DNA of 64,000 nucleotides from Fistulifera solaris (GCA_030295235.1 AP026123.1:2418001-2482000); one strand, 5' to 3'; positions 10,796 to 21,977 are shown, counted from the stretch's first letter. Notes: generated by a model from the letters alone, not told the origin. Numbers and translations: made by a program.

Positions 10796-11626
10796 AATAA
10801 CTATAATATTTCGCGTGCTCTATTTGTCGTGTGATAGCTGAATGCGAGCTAAAAGGCTTCTGGCAGAGAAAAATCAAAGAAATGAAGGGTTACAATAGTC
10901 TTTATCTCAGCGCTTTGTTTGTCTTCATTCTTTGCGTTTTATCATGGTCGCGTTCCGACGATCGCGGCCATTTTTGCGTCTGGATCGTGACTGAGATGCA
11001 GTCGTGGTCTCCGTGAACCAACTCTTTGCGTCCATAGTAAAACGGATGACAGCGTCTCGCAAAGGCTCTCCGATGTAAAATATAATGATGTGTAATGCAA
11101 GCGCTGCTAAAGCCTATCGCATTGCAGCAACGACAAATGAAACGAACGAATTGTAGCTAGCACTGTCGCTCGACAGAATATCGACTCATGACTGAAGAGC
11201 AGTCGTGGCGAAATACGGACAATACACTTGGGTTCATAGTAAAACTCGCAGACAACGTATCGCGGGCTTTCCGGCGTAAAAATAATATCGTGGCTTTGAT
11301 TCAAACAATGCTAAAGACTATTTCACTGCAGTAACGACAACCGGGTTTTAGGAAAATTTGACGAAAGAACGAATTGTACGTAGTAGGCAGCATTGTCGCT
11401 CCAAAGAATTTGATTCATACGACGTAAGCATAGTAAATTCTAGCCATGACTGAATGGCAGTCGTGGATAAGTTATACTGCACGTTTATCCGAATTTTTTC
11501 AGGTCTTGAGCCTTTTACAAAACAAATTCGCTTGAAACAGTTGCTAAGATACATATTTTTTACCTATTAGGCCATAAAACGAGAGAAACCTTGAAGCGAT
11601 CATATCCATTCACTCAAAGTACAATA
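10796..11626. repeat. Spacer with degenerate tandem stem-loop units
   Basis: 831 bases without a gene. Diverged copies of a unit of roughly 200-260 bases can be followed by eye. Each contains GACTG-N5-CAGTC then GTGG (10989-11007, 11190-11208, 11448-11466), a CATAGTAAAA-like block, and a GCAGYAACGACAA block (about 11123-11136 and 11327-11340) followed by ACGAACGAATTGTA. Spacing of the stem-loops is 201 and 258 bases. A reverse-orientation copy of the stem-loop appears at 50864. This looks like an old local duplication of a noncoding element or transposon remnant. Confidence 0.55.
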
Positions 11627-12382
11627 CTACGGCGCGTTTCGCTGAGCTGGATTGGACCGAAACACCGGTGAATTGACAAAAGGATCCACACTCGTTCGAT
11701 GATTCTGTGCCGCTTGTCCCCACCAAATGAGTTGTGACGTGCATCGTTGTAAATAAGTGTCCCATTGCTCACCATTCTGTCCAGCTTGCAAGGATCCATC
11801 CTCCAACAAAACATCTGCCGCATGGGGAATATGAATCATGGCAGATACGGGAAGGCATCCCAACTCCGACAAGATGGGTCGCAATGCAATGGCGGCTCGA
11901 GTTCCTCCCCACTGACCCGCCGAGTACGTGACAATCGCACTCGGTTTGTACGAAAAGATCGACGAGCCAAAGTGATTGACAAAATTGATCAATGCCGGTG
12001 AGGGTGCGTGATTGTATTCGGGTGTGATCATGACGTACGCATCCGCTCGTTCTAGTGTTTCTTGTATTTGCTGTAAATGCAAGGGGGTTTGACTTTTGCT
12101 GTAGGCAAATGCAGGCTTGTCCATCAAGGGCAATTGTCGAGAATCAAGCACGGAAACCACCAAATCTTTTTGCTGTTCCAAATGTTGTACGAGGAATTTG
12201 CACACACGCGGTCCCAGAACCGGTTTCGGAGGGCCGTCCGTACGGGACGTGCCCGTCACGACAGCAACGTGCAAGAGAGCTTTCGAACACGTGACGATCG
12301 AAGACAACATGCTAAGAGACAGGCCACAACGTCGTCTCTTAGTTGCTGATGGCCTCGCGACATTGTAAATAACCATCCTCAT
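11627..12382 (-). CDS. NADPH-dependent FMN reductase family protein
   Basis: 251 residues, intact, ATG 12382. Flavodoxin-fold quinone/azo/chromate-type reductase that transfers electrons from NAD(P)H to FMN. Key motifs: VAVVTGTSRTDG (phosphate loop, residues about 39-50), then YVMITPEYNHAPSPALINFV, the near-universal family signature P-E-Y-N-x-x-x-P-x-x-L, and YSAGQWGGTRAA, equivalent to the S-x-G-x-x-G-G-x-R-A flavin-side loop. About 35 N-terminal residues precede the fold and contain a short hydrophobic stretch (CGLSLSMLSSIVTCSKALL), possibly a weak targeting or anchor sequence. Substrate cannot be read from the sequence; detoxifying quinone reduction is the usual role. Confidence 0.85.
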   Translation of the reverse strand: MRMVIYNVARPSATKRRRCGLSLSMLSSIVTCSKALLHVAVVTGTSRTDGPPKPVLGPRVCKFLVQHLEQQKDLVVSVLDSRQLPLMDKPAFAYSKSQTPLHLQQIQETLERADAYVMITPEYNHAPSPALINFVNHFGSSIFSYKPSAIVTYSAGQWGGTRAAIALRPILSELGCLPVSAMIHIPHAADVLLEDGSLQAGQNGEQWDTYLQRCTSQLIWWGQAAQNHRTSVDPFVNSPVFRSNPAQRNAP

Positions 12383-12877
12383 TCTATAAGATGCCTTACG
12401 AGAAATATTAGCGGTTAATATTCCTTAAAAATAATCTTGGTCTTGTGGTTGTAAAAGCTTTTGTTTCTGCGATGTACTCCGTAATAAACTGCGCAGGTAG
12501 CGCGACGAAAGCCTCGTGACTGAAATAGGAGTGTCGAGTCGTTGGAAATTGTTTTGACCGTCACTGTAACTATGGAGGCTTTATTTGAAGCCTCAATAGC
12601 AACACCGAAGAATTTTGCATCTTGTTCGTTCAATTCTTCGACACTAATGAAAATAAGCGCAATGCCCTTATTGGCACGCTCGATATAGTTAACGAGTAAA
12701 CTTCTGTAAAAAATGCATCGATGACGGGCTCATTTTTCGTGGCCAAAAGAATAAGCTGTACGCTATGGAGAACAGAGCCATGAGGAGAAAGGCTACGAAA
12801 AGGAGCATAGAACTTGATCCTCTATATTTCAGCAAGATAGATGGACGTTTGAGTCGACCGCTTTCACTCCGCTAAGA
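12383..12877. other. Spacer with possible small signal-anchor ORF
   Basis: 495 bases between two minus-strand genes. On the minus strand, ATG 12808 opens a 39-codon frame ending at 12689 with a strongly hydrophobic start, LLFVAFLLMALFSIAYSLFF. In another frame the DNA stays open and protein-like just downstream (ERANKGIALIFISVEELNEQ, about 12620-12680). One base gain or a short intron would join them into a small membrane-anchored protein. There is no homology support. A TACTCCGTA motif lies at 12475-12483. Confidence 0.25.
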
Positions 12878-15071
12878 TCATGGAATCTTCTCAAGCGTCA
12901 GCAGCCGAATGTCGTAGGCCACCGCCAAAAAGGTCTGTCCATGGGCTTTTCTAGCACGATTGAGCGATCTTCTTTCCGCATTACTAAAATGGATTCGTTT
13001 GTTCATGGATCGCAATCGCTCCACCGCCTTGAGTCCAATGACGGCAACGTCTGCCAAATCGACAGATAGCTGTTGGACCTCTTGTAAAATAGGAAAGCGT
13101 TCTATTGAGGTTGATAGCTTTCCATGATTATCTCTCCATAGAGAAAGACATTCCACAATCTCAACGTATGCGCTACGATTCGTATCAGCGCGATCGGTAG
13201 GGCTCGATTGCAAAAACTCCTCCACTAAGAATCGAAAGCGGCGAGCCACAGGGGCATCCGGCCGTGCGGCATCCACAACACGCGTCAATGGAGAAAAGGT
13301 AGTGTAGCCCAGTTGCTGGCCTCGCTCATAACCGGGTACAGGTTCTAGAACGTCCACCAAATTCTTGAGTGCCGAGATATCGGATCCCTGAACCAACCGG
13401 CGCAGCATCATCTCGTAATTCTTGATGTATGTAAGCCCATGCTCTTCCAACTGATAGCTCACTATATCTAAACGGCGATACATGTCATGCGTGTCCGACA
13501 CATTTTGTGGCGACCATAAACGCTCTGCTATTGCTGCAGTACGTGGCCAGATGCGAGAATCAATGGTTTCCGGGCTTACAAACTCGGACCACATCGTAGC
13601 TTCGCCTCCGAGAACCAGTTCTTGTTCCTCTCGTGTCAGGTTGACGTCTAGCGGTAGCGGGTCATTTTGGTAGTGCGTCTCCGCTGAGAGACACAAGTCG
13701 ATGTAATAACCATTCGAAAGAATGCTTCGGTATCCCTGTTGACCTGCTTGAATCATGGAATCATGACCACGCCAAGATTGAATTACAATGTTTTTGGCAT
13801 GTTCGGATGCAATATTTCGTCCCAACCGATCATGATCTTTCCTTCCTTTTCGAGTATACTCGCAACGCGATTGTTAAAGTACGCTTGCAGTTCGTGAGCA
13901 TTTGAGATATTGTGATCCAGCATATATTGTTGAATCGTTGCACTTTCGTTCCATTCATTGATTTTGACCTCGTCGCCACCCATATGTACGAAAGGATCGG
14001 GGAATAATGTAGTCATCTCGTGCAAGAATGTTTCAAGAAATGAATACAAGGCGTCTTTGGTAGGATCCATGACATGTTCGGAAATACCCCAATAGGGAGA
14101 TAATTCATAAGGACCCGGTGCGCTACCAAGCTCGGGATATCCCACCAACCACGATGTCGCGTGTCCAGGGAGATCAAACTCGGGGATGACGCGGATACCG
14201 CGATCTGCGGCATACGCTACAATATATGTGATTTCGTTTTGCTTGTAATAGTGCCCAGCGGATCCAAGCTCATGTAGTTTGGGAAATTCCTTGGATTCGA
14301 TTCGAAATCCTTGATCATCAGTCAGATGCCAATGCAACACATTGAGTTTCACGGCAGCCATGGCGTCAATGTTCCGTTGAATGACATCGACGGGCATGAA
14401 GTGTCGACTCGCGTCAATGAGCAGGCCACGCCACGGAAAGCGCGGTTTGTCGTGTATGGAGCCGGTCGGCCAACTGTAGGATTGCCGGAAGGGATCGACC
14501 GAAAGGAGCTGCAGCAGTGTTTCCAATCCGTGCAAAATCCCGAGATCCGTCTCCGCTTCCAACATTATTTGAGCCGTCGCAATCTCTATGGAATAAGACT
14601 CATCTTCTTTTAGTTTCGTTTCATCCCCTCGTCGCCCACACCGAATTTTGAGTACGGGTGACTTCTTATTCCACTGAAAGAAGGAAGGCGTCTCATTTTT
14701 ACCATACGCTGGTGAATTGCTCTCAAAAATAGACCGGTTCGACCCGAAAGACGTCGAAGAAATCGCTTGGCCGCTCGAAGGAGACGCTCGTCGGAGTTGT
14801 CGTTTTCCGGTAATTCTATATAAAAATCCGTGTCCAGTAGGAATGGGTCATCCTTTGTAAAAGAGACTTGCCAAGGTATAGGCATCAGTGCGAGAGTCAT
14901 ATTGCTGCCTTGTCTTTTTCGAGGAAGAATCCCCAAGAGATCTTGAATGGACGACGCCTCGGAAGACAAGATTTCTTGTAATCCGCGCTCCGAGGCGAAA
15001 AATAAACGACCACAGGCAATGAACGAAGCGAACAGGAAGGAGTGTCGGAGACTCCTGCAACAAGCTATCAT
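12878..15071 (-). CDS. Beta-N-acetylhexosaminidase, GH20 family
   Basis: 731 residues after two one-base restorations, ATG 15071. Hydrolyses terminal GlcNAc/GalNAc from glycans or chitin oligomers; the N-terminal hydrophobic segment suggests the secretory/lysosomal route. The GH20b domain ends with GILHGLETLLQLL. The catalytic barrel has FPWRGLLIDASRHFMPVDVI, NVLHWHLTDDQGFR, GIRVIPEFDLPGHATSW and the catalytic pair in HMGGDEV (DNA about 13967-13987). GWDEIL, then VIQSWRG and ATMWSE complete the barrel. Frame breaks: T5 run at 14696-14700 (one base short) and T5 run at 13791-13795 (one short, between NMPK and NIVIQSW). The C-terminal 200 residues are an extension after the barrel, helical and uncharacterised. 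Confidence 0.92.
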
Positions 15072-15783
15072 TGTCTCTTAGAAGGAAATCATGCCGACTG
15101 AAATAATGGAATGAATGATAGCAGAGGTGTCGTCGGCGGTATCGGCGTTTTTCATCTCGGCGCGGGCAAATCTTTGAAATCTTTTTACTATAACACCAGA
15201 ATGTAGATTACTTTTTTCCGCGACGACTCATTTATTTCGAGTCACGACCTCGAGAGATTTTGACATCGTTGGGGCATCGAACATTGGCGATGCCGTCAGC
15301 CACTTTCTCAACGGCAATATCTCTCGAGATGCGAGCGTCCGACTTGGGATCGGCTATTAACAAGGCTGAGATCTCTAGACTGGTATGAACTTGAGAGTAT
15401 CTCACAAGTCCTCAAGTCAAAATCGAAGCACTTAGCACTTTAGTGCCTTCATCAATCACTCAATATGCTTTATGACAGCCAAAATCAGTTTGCCGGTTTA
15501 TTATCTTTTCAGTTGCATTTCGATTTGTGATGTCGATCATCGTTTAGGTGGATAATCGGATCGGTGTATTTTTCGTTTTTTCTATAGCACCCAACTGTAC
15601 AGAGGGGACGGATCCAAGACTGGGGTTTCGGTCACGCTGATCTTATTGCTTCGAATGAATGAAGTCAATCAATGCGAGCATGTGTTACTTATCCGATCTA
15701 CAATAACTTGACGAAAGAAGAGCACAGGTGGAAGAAGATAATGATAGTAGCTCAAGAATGGTCTATCAGAAGAGATTATGACA
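15072..15783. other. Spacer with dispersed 27-bp element and stem-loop
   Basis: 712 bases without a gene. At 15202-15228 lies a 27-base segment (TGTAGATTAC then a T-run then CC and ACGACT) that recurs with few changes at 50846-50872. It runs into a stem-loop: CGACTC, loop ATTTATTT, then GAGTCACG, ending near 15247. Further AT-rich sequence continues towards the end of the kinase gene. Confidence 0.45.
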
Positions 15784-17917
15784 TTATGAACGAAAAGATG
15801 AGTCTCTCGTAGCCTCAGCTCGAGCCAGAGCAGCGGCAATGTCTTCGACACGAAACGGTTTGGTGAGAACTTCATCGCCTCCGGCTACGGAACACGTTTC
15901 TTTGAAGTCGGTGGAAATATAGGCAGTGACAAAGACAATGTACGGAGCATCACGACGCCGGGATCGCTGCTGAATGGCTTGACAGGCTTGCAATCCGTCG
16001 ACTTTGGGCATAAGGACATCCATAAAGATCAAGTCGTACTCGTTCATAGACTCTTGTTCGATGGCTTTCTCGCCATTGTCGACAATATCAACGTCTGCAT
16101 ATCCCAATCTGGATAGCATGCGGGATAATATCTTTTGATTGATGACATTGTCTTCGGCAACTAAAATTCGAAGGTTTTTCGGTGAGGATGCATCGCTCTG
16201 CGGGCTCTCGGTCAAAGATGACAGTGAAGACGATTCCGAAGACATGCGAGCGTCTGACTGCTTCATCAGAATGGCATTTCGCAAAAATTTGATGAGAACA
16301 CAGGGTAGTGTTTGCTCGATAGATAGGATATGAGCATCGGTCGCTGGTATGGCTTCTTTGGGACCAAAGGATATTAATGGGATGTGCCGTTCTTGTAATT
16401 GCTTGACGGAGTCAGCTTCATAGAGTTCTTCGTGAAACAGGCATACAGAATGAGCAGCAGTTGATGGTTCTGCACAGAGCTCCTTTACGGCGGCCGATAG
16501 ATTCGGGAAAACATCAAAGGCAATACCGTAGTCGCTGAATGTGTCGAGGGCAGCGGCAAATGAAACATCCTCGGGGTCATTGGCGATGAATAGAACTCTT
16601 GTGTTGGGCAAGCCGTCTGTGGTAAGATCGACTCGCTGGTCCACAAATGGTAATCGACTGTAAACCGAGTGAATTCACCCGGTTTGCTTTCTACTCTAAT
16701 CTTTCCCCCTAGCGCTTGTACCAACTTGTACGTGATGGTGAGTCCCAACCCGCTTCCACCGTACGTACTCTCTGTCTCGGAGCTTTCTTGATGGAATGGC
16801 AAGAAAATACGGTCAATTTCTTCTTCTTTGATGCCGATTCCGTAATCGGTTACTTCAAAGCGTATTAATGATCGATGTGACACGTGAGGACAGATGGAAG
16901 CCGTGGTGTTTTGAAATCGAAAGACGGTGCTACGGGACAAGGAACTTCCTGCCATGGATTCATCGATCACGTCGGACAGTGAGGAATTTGATAGTGCGCC
17001 TAACAGGGGAAGAGAGTCATGGGATGTTTTTGCCCACAAGTTGGTCAACATGGCTTCCGTAAGTGTAGACTTTTCGTTGCAATCCACTTCAGATGTCTTG
17101 GTCTCGTATTCCTCTTCTGCTTCGACGAGAGTCTGCAAAGACCGTCGGTTGGACAATGGTCCACAATTTTGACTTCAAGATGAACTACCCCTCCTTTCTC
17201 ACTAAATTTGACAGCGTTCCCAAGAAGGTTGTACAGAATTTGCTGCAGTCTCCGCGAGTCTGTGGTAAAATGTTCTGGTACACACGAGTCGTAGCAAGTT
17301 GCAATTCGAACGTGTTTCGCTTGCGCTTGCATTTGTATCGATCGCACTGTGGAATCGAGTGCCTGTTGAAGATTGCTCTCTTGAATCAAAACATTGTAGC
17401 TACCAGTTTCGAGCTTGGTCCAGTCAAGCACATCGTTAACAACCGCAAGGAGTAAGTCACTGGAAGATAAGATCATCTTCATGTATTCTGCTTGTTGGGG
17501 TTCTAACTCCATGTCGACCATCATCCTGGATAAACCGATGATGCAGCTCAGGGGTGTTCGAATTTCGTGGCTCATGCATGCAAAGTAGCGCAATTGAGAT
17601 GATGCTGCCTTGTGCGACAATGTTTCATGTTCGCGTAATCTGGAATTTTCGGCTTGGAGGTGTTGAATGCGCGACTCGAGTTCTGTTTGCTTGGGTTTTT
17701 GTTTGTTGGTAGCAACTCGAGAAGCTGCTTCTACGTTGTCGGCACTGGCGCTTGTTTGGAACACGCTTACTTTCATTCCAGCCAAAAGGGTATCTCTGCA
17801 GTTCTCCCATATCCAATGTTTTATTTGTTCTTCGTTTGCCCACGCTTCGCAAGGGACTTCCAGGTCGATTGGAGCGAGCTCTATGCGGAATCTAGTGGTG
17901 CACATGTTTCTTGTCAT
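15784..17917 (-). CDS. Soluble hybrid histidine kinase with receiver domains
   Basis: 711 residues after two one-base restorations, ATG 17917. Two-component phosphorelay kinase. Order: an N-terminal region of about 80 residues, a coiled coil (residues 78-100), HisKA with H117 in FACMSHEIRTPL, HATPase_c with N-box ILYNLLGNAVKFSE (residues 227-240), G1 DYGIGIKEEE, F-box IFLPFHQ and G2 GGSGLGLTI. A degenerate receiver-like segment follows (RVLFIANDPEDVSF), then a true receiver: acidic pair in ILVAEDNVINQK, phospho-Asp in IFMDVLMPKVDG, Lys in VLTKPF. No membrane span, so cytosolic. About 90 Ser/Glu-rich residues are inserted between N-box and G1. Missing C bases near 17151 and 16650 break the frame. 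The input signal is unknown. Confidence 0.9.
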
Positions 17918-19440
17918 TGTCGGTTGGGAAAGTGGTCAATGATAGAGATAAAGAATCTCTTGTCGTGAAAATCATTGATGGGAAGGTGGTCCTGTGTTGA
18001 TCAAAAATTGTTTGCTCGTGATGGCGGCGGTCGGACACGCGAATCCTGTACACCAAGCACCAGCTGTCATTTTGTCGTTTTGTCGAATAAGAAGATCTAC
18101 AGAGTTTGTCCGAAGCGTCCGAAACTCAATACCTGGGACGTAGTAAGATACTATCAGGAAGCATTAGAAATCAGTCTTACGTAGTACTTAATTAGTGACT
18201 GTCAGCAAATCAGATAATCCGAATTTTCAAAGTCCGTGCTTCTGAAAAGACACTGGGAACCTCTTTATACCCACTACAGTACACAAAATCGACACAGGAC
18301 AGATTGGAAGAAGGAAGGCGGTCAATTGTTCTTTATCTACTATAATAGCTTTTTGTAGCGAAATGTCCTTCCATTTAGGATTTATTTAGCATAACTCCGC
18401 TTTCGTGATGTGGTATTCCGTTGTTTTACTCTTTTCCTTATGGATGCGGAGAAATGGAGGTTCTCCGTTCTCCTGCCTCTTGACTTCTTTGTTGATTTTA
18501 GAGCGGACCACTTTTGCTATCGGATTCAGTGTACAATGGGCGTAGCTCCCAGCGCTACATGTGTGAGTCAACAGTGCTCAAGGCAAGATTGAAATCATCT
18601 GCAAAAGAGAAACAAGAAACACAAAACACAAAACAACCTTCGCCTCCCATCTCCTTATCCTTGTTTCTTGCTTTTGCCGCACTAAAATCCGCAAATCGCC
18701 CGTAACGATCCCCCGAGAAGCGAGAACACCAGAAGGGATCAAAAACCGCAATAGCCAATAGCTGGGGTTCAACGTCTCAGCAAGCACCGAAAGCTATCCT
18801 AAGAATGAATTACTCTCCGTATTCCATATGCAGTCAGCGCTTAAATATTTACGTTGCTTCGTCACAATGTCAAATGGCTCTGAAGCTCCAGCATATCTTT
18901 TCCGAGACTCCAATACTATTCAGCTCCAGATCCGTCGCATTTTCCTAATCTGTGAGGTGAGATAAAGAAAAAAGTGAGCAGTTGTTCTCTTGCTTGCGTT
19001 CGTAAACAAAGCCCTAATTCCTGCGGAAACTGCATCAAAAATTGATCTAAAACATCTGGAACTCCTCGATCGTAGATAGTAGTCGTAGTTCGCAATTTAT
19101 TTTTACTACGGAGTACTTTATTGACTCTGGAAAGTCTCTCCTTAGTCCTTAGTCCTTAGCTCGTCGCTATGAACAGATAAACTTACAAGTCGGATCGGTT
19201 TCGATGACGCTCTCGGAATAGGGTGATCACGATTTGCCACGTGGACGACGGAAGGATTTGCAGCCGACGACGAGAATGAAGCGCAGAATGAAAATGAATG
19301 ATGGACAACAACTTGTATGGAATCTGGATTCACCTTACCGCTAACTATCATCTATTGAGGTGTTTTGCATCGAAATCATAGTAGTTAGAGCTGTTTCCTT
19401 CAGGCTGCGAAACGACCCGATTTTGTATCGCAAACGACAA
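17918..19440. promoter_or_regulatory. Long divergent spacer
   Basis: About 1.5 kb between the kinase start (-) and the dihydrouridine synthase start (+). Only short frames with no protein-like character were found. A TACGGAGTA motif (complement of TACTCCGTA) lies at 19107-19115. An A/C-rich stretch spans 18600-18640. It likely holds two promoters; I see no RNA gene. Confidence 0.4.
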
Positions 19441-20746
19441 ATGTCGACATTGCAGCGCTTCGTCCTGATGTGGTTCGTTTCTACCGTTCGCGCCTTGCAA
19501 ACTACCCAAGCCCCACCGCTGGTTCTGGGCGATCAGATCATAAAATCGGTGGCGGCTCCGATGGTTGCCGCGAGTGATTACGCGTTCCGTTGTTTGTGTC
19601 GACAATACGGAGTCGATTTGACGTACACACAAATGTTGCACGCCAAGAACATCGTCCGTGATCCAATTTTTGTAAGGAATCACCTTGATTTCTACGAATG
19701 CGGCATTGTTGAACAGAAGCTTGTAGCAAGCCAGCAATTGATATTAAAAGATACCACAGTACGACCGCCCCTACCGAGTGTCACGGCCACCAAAGGTCCC
19801 CTCATTGTACAACTCGCCGGAAATGATCCTACTCTGGTTGCCCAAGCCGCTCAAAAAGTCTTCAATTTACATCCCCAAATTGCCGGATTCGACTTGAATT
19901 GTGGCTGCCCACAAGCGATTGCACGCAAGGGGAATTATGGTTCGTTTTTGATGGAACACGACAATGGGAAAACGGTGTGTGATATCGTTCGGTCGCTCCG
20001 ACAAGCCGTACCGGTTCCCATTTCCGTCAAACATCGCTTAGCGACCGATCCATCTCAGAACATTTCGCGATGGCGGGCTCTGCAAGAGGCGGGTGTGTGT
20101 TTCATCACGGTGCATGGTCGGACTTTTGTACGAAAACAAGACAGCGGTGGGACCGTGTCACGTGGAATGGAGTCAGAAAGCCGTAGAAACATTGAGTATT
20201 CCCGTCGTTGCCAACGGTGGTGTGGAACGCTTCCAGGATGTGGAACAGCTCCTGCAAAACACGGGAGCATCCGCAGTCATGTCTTCGGAAGGGCTGTTGG
20301 AGACGCCGTATTTGTTTCGTGATGATCCGGTCAACGTCAAGGATGCGCAATTTCAAGTGACCCGCGATTATTTGGCGTGGTGTATTCATTTTCCGCCGTT
20401 GCCGGGAGTATTGGGGCCGCGTGGAAGTATGACGGTGGTCAAGGGACACGTATTCAAATTTTTGCATCGCTATTGGTCGCAACACGAAGATTTACGCGAT
20501 CGGCTGACGGATCCCTCTGTCGATACGTTGGGGCAACTGGAGGGTGTCGTAGACGAACTTTGGGCAAGAGTTTCGGAACAAGATGACTGCGAAAGCGTAT
20601 CTTGGTACCGCCGACATCGAAAACAGCGAACCAAAGTGGAACAAGTCCCGGTAGTTCTTTCCGCGGATGAACGCAAAGCACAAATCAGAGAACGAATCGA
20701 CCAAATGAGAAAAGATCAAAAGAACGTGTTACGGTTATCGGCCTAA
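19441..20746 (+). CDS. tRNA-dihydrouridine synthase (Dus1-like)
   Basis: 434 residues after removing one surplus T in the T4 run at 20124-20127. Flavoenzyme that reduces uridine in the tRNA D-loop. Start ATG 19441, because the upstream frame opens only with GTG. Barrel motifs: APMVAASDYAFRCLCRQYGV, QLAGNDPTLVAQAA, GFDLNCGCPQAIARKGNYGS with the catalytic Cys in GCP, PISVKHRL, ITVHGRT (frame break just after), then IPVVANGGVERFQDV and AVMSSEGLLETPYLF. The first 18 residues (LQRFVLMWFVSTVRALQ) are hydrophobic and could be an organelle presequence. The last codons overlap the end of the next, opposite gene by 12 bases. Confidence 0.9.
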
Positions 20747-21733
20747 CACTTCTTCCTCGGACACCAATCGGGACGAAAGACCCACGTGTTCGTGAGGAAA
20801 TGTTTTATAGCAACCGTCGACACCGCATTCAAAGCGCGGCGCCATTGAATCCGTCAATGCCTGTTCTTCGGGCCGAATGCGGCATAAATCTTCATCGACC
20901 GGTGGATTCGCACGAAGCACACTGCAGCGGTCTAGCCATGTTTCGACGGCCGATTCTATTACGGCACCGGTATCATCCACCAGACCTTGGAACTGTAAAT
21001 TTTGCTGAATAATGGCTCCATTTTTCAGTGCAATAAGTGCCGGTAGACTGTGATTAGGGTCAATGTCGGAAAAATGTTTCGGATTCAGGAGGAGTGTCGA
21101 CCTTCCGTCACTCCGCAAGAACAGCGTACCCATGGTCTTGGGCGCCAACGTTCGTTCGAAATACAAATCCAACGACGCGGAAGTTGGACTGTCGGCATCG
21201 AACAAGTGCAACACACAGACGGGGGCTCGTAAAGCCGCTCCGAGCACGCGCGACGGATGCATTTGTCGCACCGACCCGTATCCATGAAAACGGCGAATTT
21301 CATTCTGTAGCATGTTCCATTCGAGTTGGGCTCGTCTCCATTCATCATCAGGTAACTCAGAGTCTTCTAGTAAATAATCAAATTCGTCTTCTTCTTCGTC
21401 CTCTTTGTTGACTTCCTCTGTTTCATCTTTTACTACTTCGTCTACTTTGGGTAATTGTTGTTTCAGTTGAATCAATGCCCAGTATTCTCCTCCATCCTGA
21501 TTCGGATCAAAACAGCAGCGACAATCCTCCGAGGTAATCAGATTCCGTCTCTGTCGTTCACGTGCCGCCACGACATCGTGCTTGGACAAGGTGGCCATGA
21601 GTGCGTTGCCTTTCCGGTTCGTTTCAATCTCGCGCTGACAACACGATTCCAACGTCGGATCAATGTCCTCCAAGTTGGGTCGTTCGACGTGCACGGGGGC
21701 TCCCAGTCCTTCCAGTCGGTTCGCTTGAAACAT
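20735..21733 (-). CDS. Thioredoxin-fold protein, phosducin/TXNDC9-like
   Basis: 332 residues, intact, ATG 21733. The N-terminal 100 residues include Cys pairs (CCQREIE, CRCCFDP) and an acidic stretch EEVNKEDEEEDEFDYLLEDS. The next part reads as a thioredoxin fold without the redox CxxC: HGYGSVRQMHPSRVLGAAL, VCVLHLFDADSPTSASLDLY, then LPALIALKNGAIIQQNLQFQ containing the usual cis-Pro region. This is the pattern of phosducin-like/TXNDC9 cochaperones that regulate CCT folding. A C-terminal CGVDGCYKTFPHEHVG could bind a metal. Which phosducin-like subgroup is uncertain. Tail-to-tail with the Dus gene, sharing 12 bases at 20735-20746. Confidence 0.6.
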   Translation of the reverse strand: MFQANRLEGLGAPVHVERPNLEDIDPTLESCCQREIETNRKGNALMATLSKHDVVAARERQRRNLITSEDCRCCFDPNQDGGEYWALIQLKQQLPKVDEVVKDETEEVNKEDEEEDEFDYLLEDSELPDDEWRRAQLEWNMLQNEIRRFHGYGSVRQMHPSRVLGAALRAPVCVLHLFDADSPTSASLDLYFERTLAPKTMGTLFLRSDGRSTLLLNPKHFSDIDPNHSLPALIALKNGAIIQQNLQFQGLVDDTGAVIESAVETWLDRCSVLRANPPVDEDLCRIRPEEQALTDSMAPRFECGVDGCYKTFPHEHVGLSSRLVSEEEVLGR

Positions 21734-21774
21734 TATTTGAGAATATGCTTATAAAAAAGAAGAAAAGATTGAAT

Positions 21775-21805
21775 AATGAGCAATGAGCAATGAGCAATGA
21801 GCAAT
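21775..21805 (+). repeat. Heptamer tandem repeat (AATGAGC)4
   Basis: Four perfect head-to-tail copies of AATGAGC at 21775-21802, with a partial fifth. It lies about 40 bases upstream of the thioredoxin-fold gene start, in its presumed 5' leader or promoter. A simple microsatellite-like repeat. Confidence 0.8.
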
Positions 21806-21977
21806 CGACAAGTTCGCGTTGCACGCGAATGCGACGCAAAAAAATGAGGCAGTGGGCGAGGTGATGACAGACGCTTCTGGTACTTCGGGTCGGGTACTGA
21901 CGCCGATGATCGAACTATGGTGGTTTGCTATTAGGTACCGTATGAAGGATTCAAGTCAATGCACTTTAGCTTTAAAT

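Noticed and set aside
17975-18184. Short plus-strand frame beside the histidine kinase as a small gene
   Set aside because: No conserved features, alternative start, and composition like the surrounding spacer.
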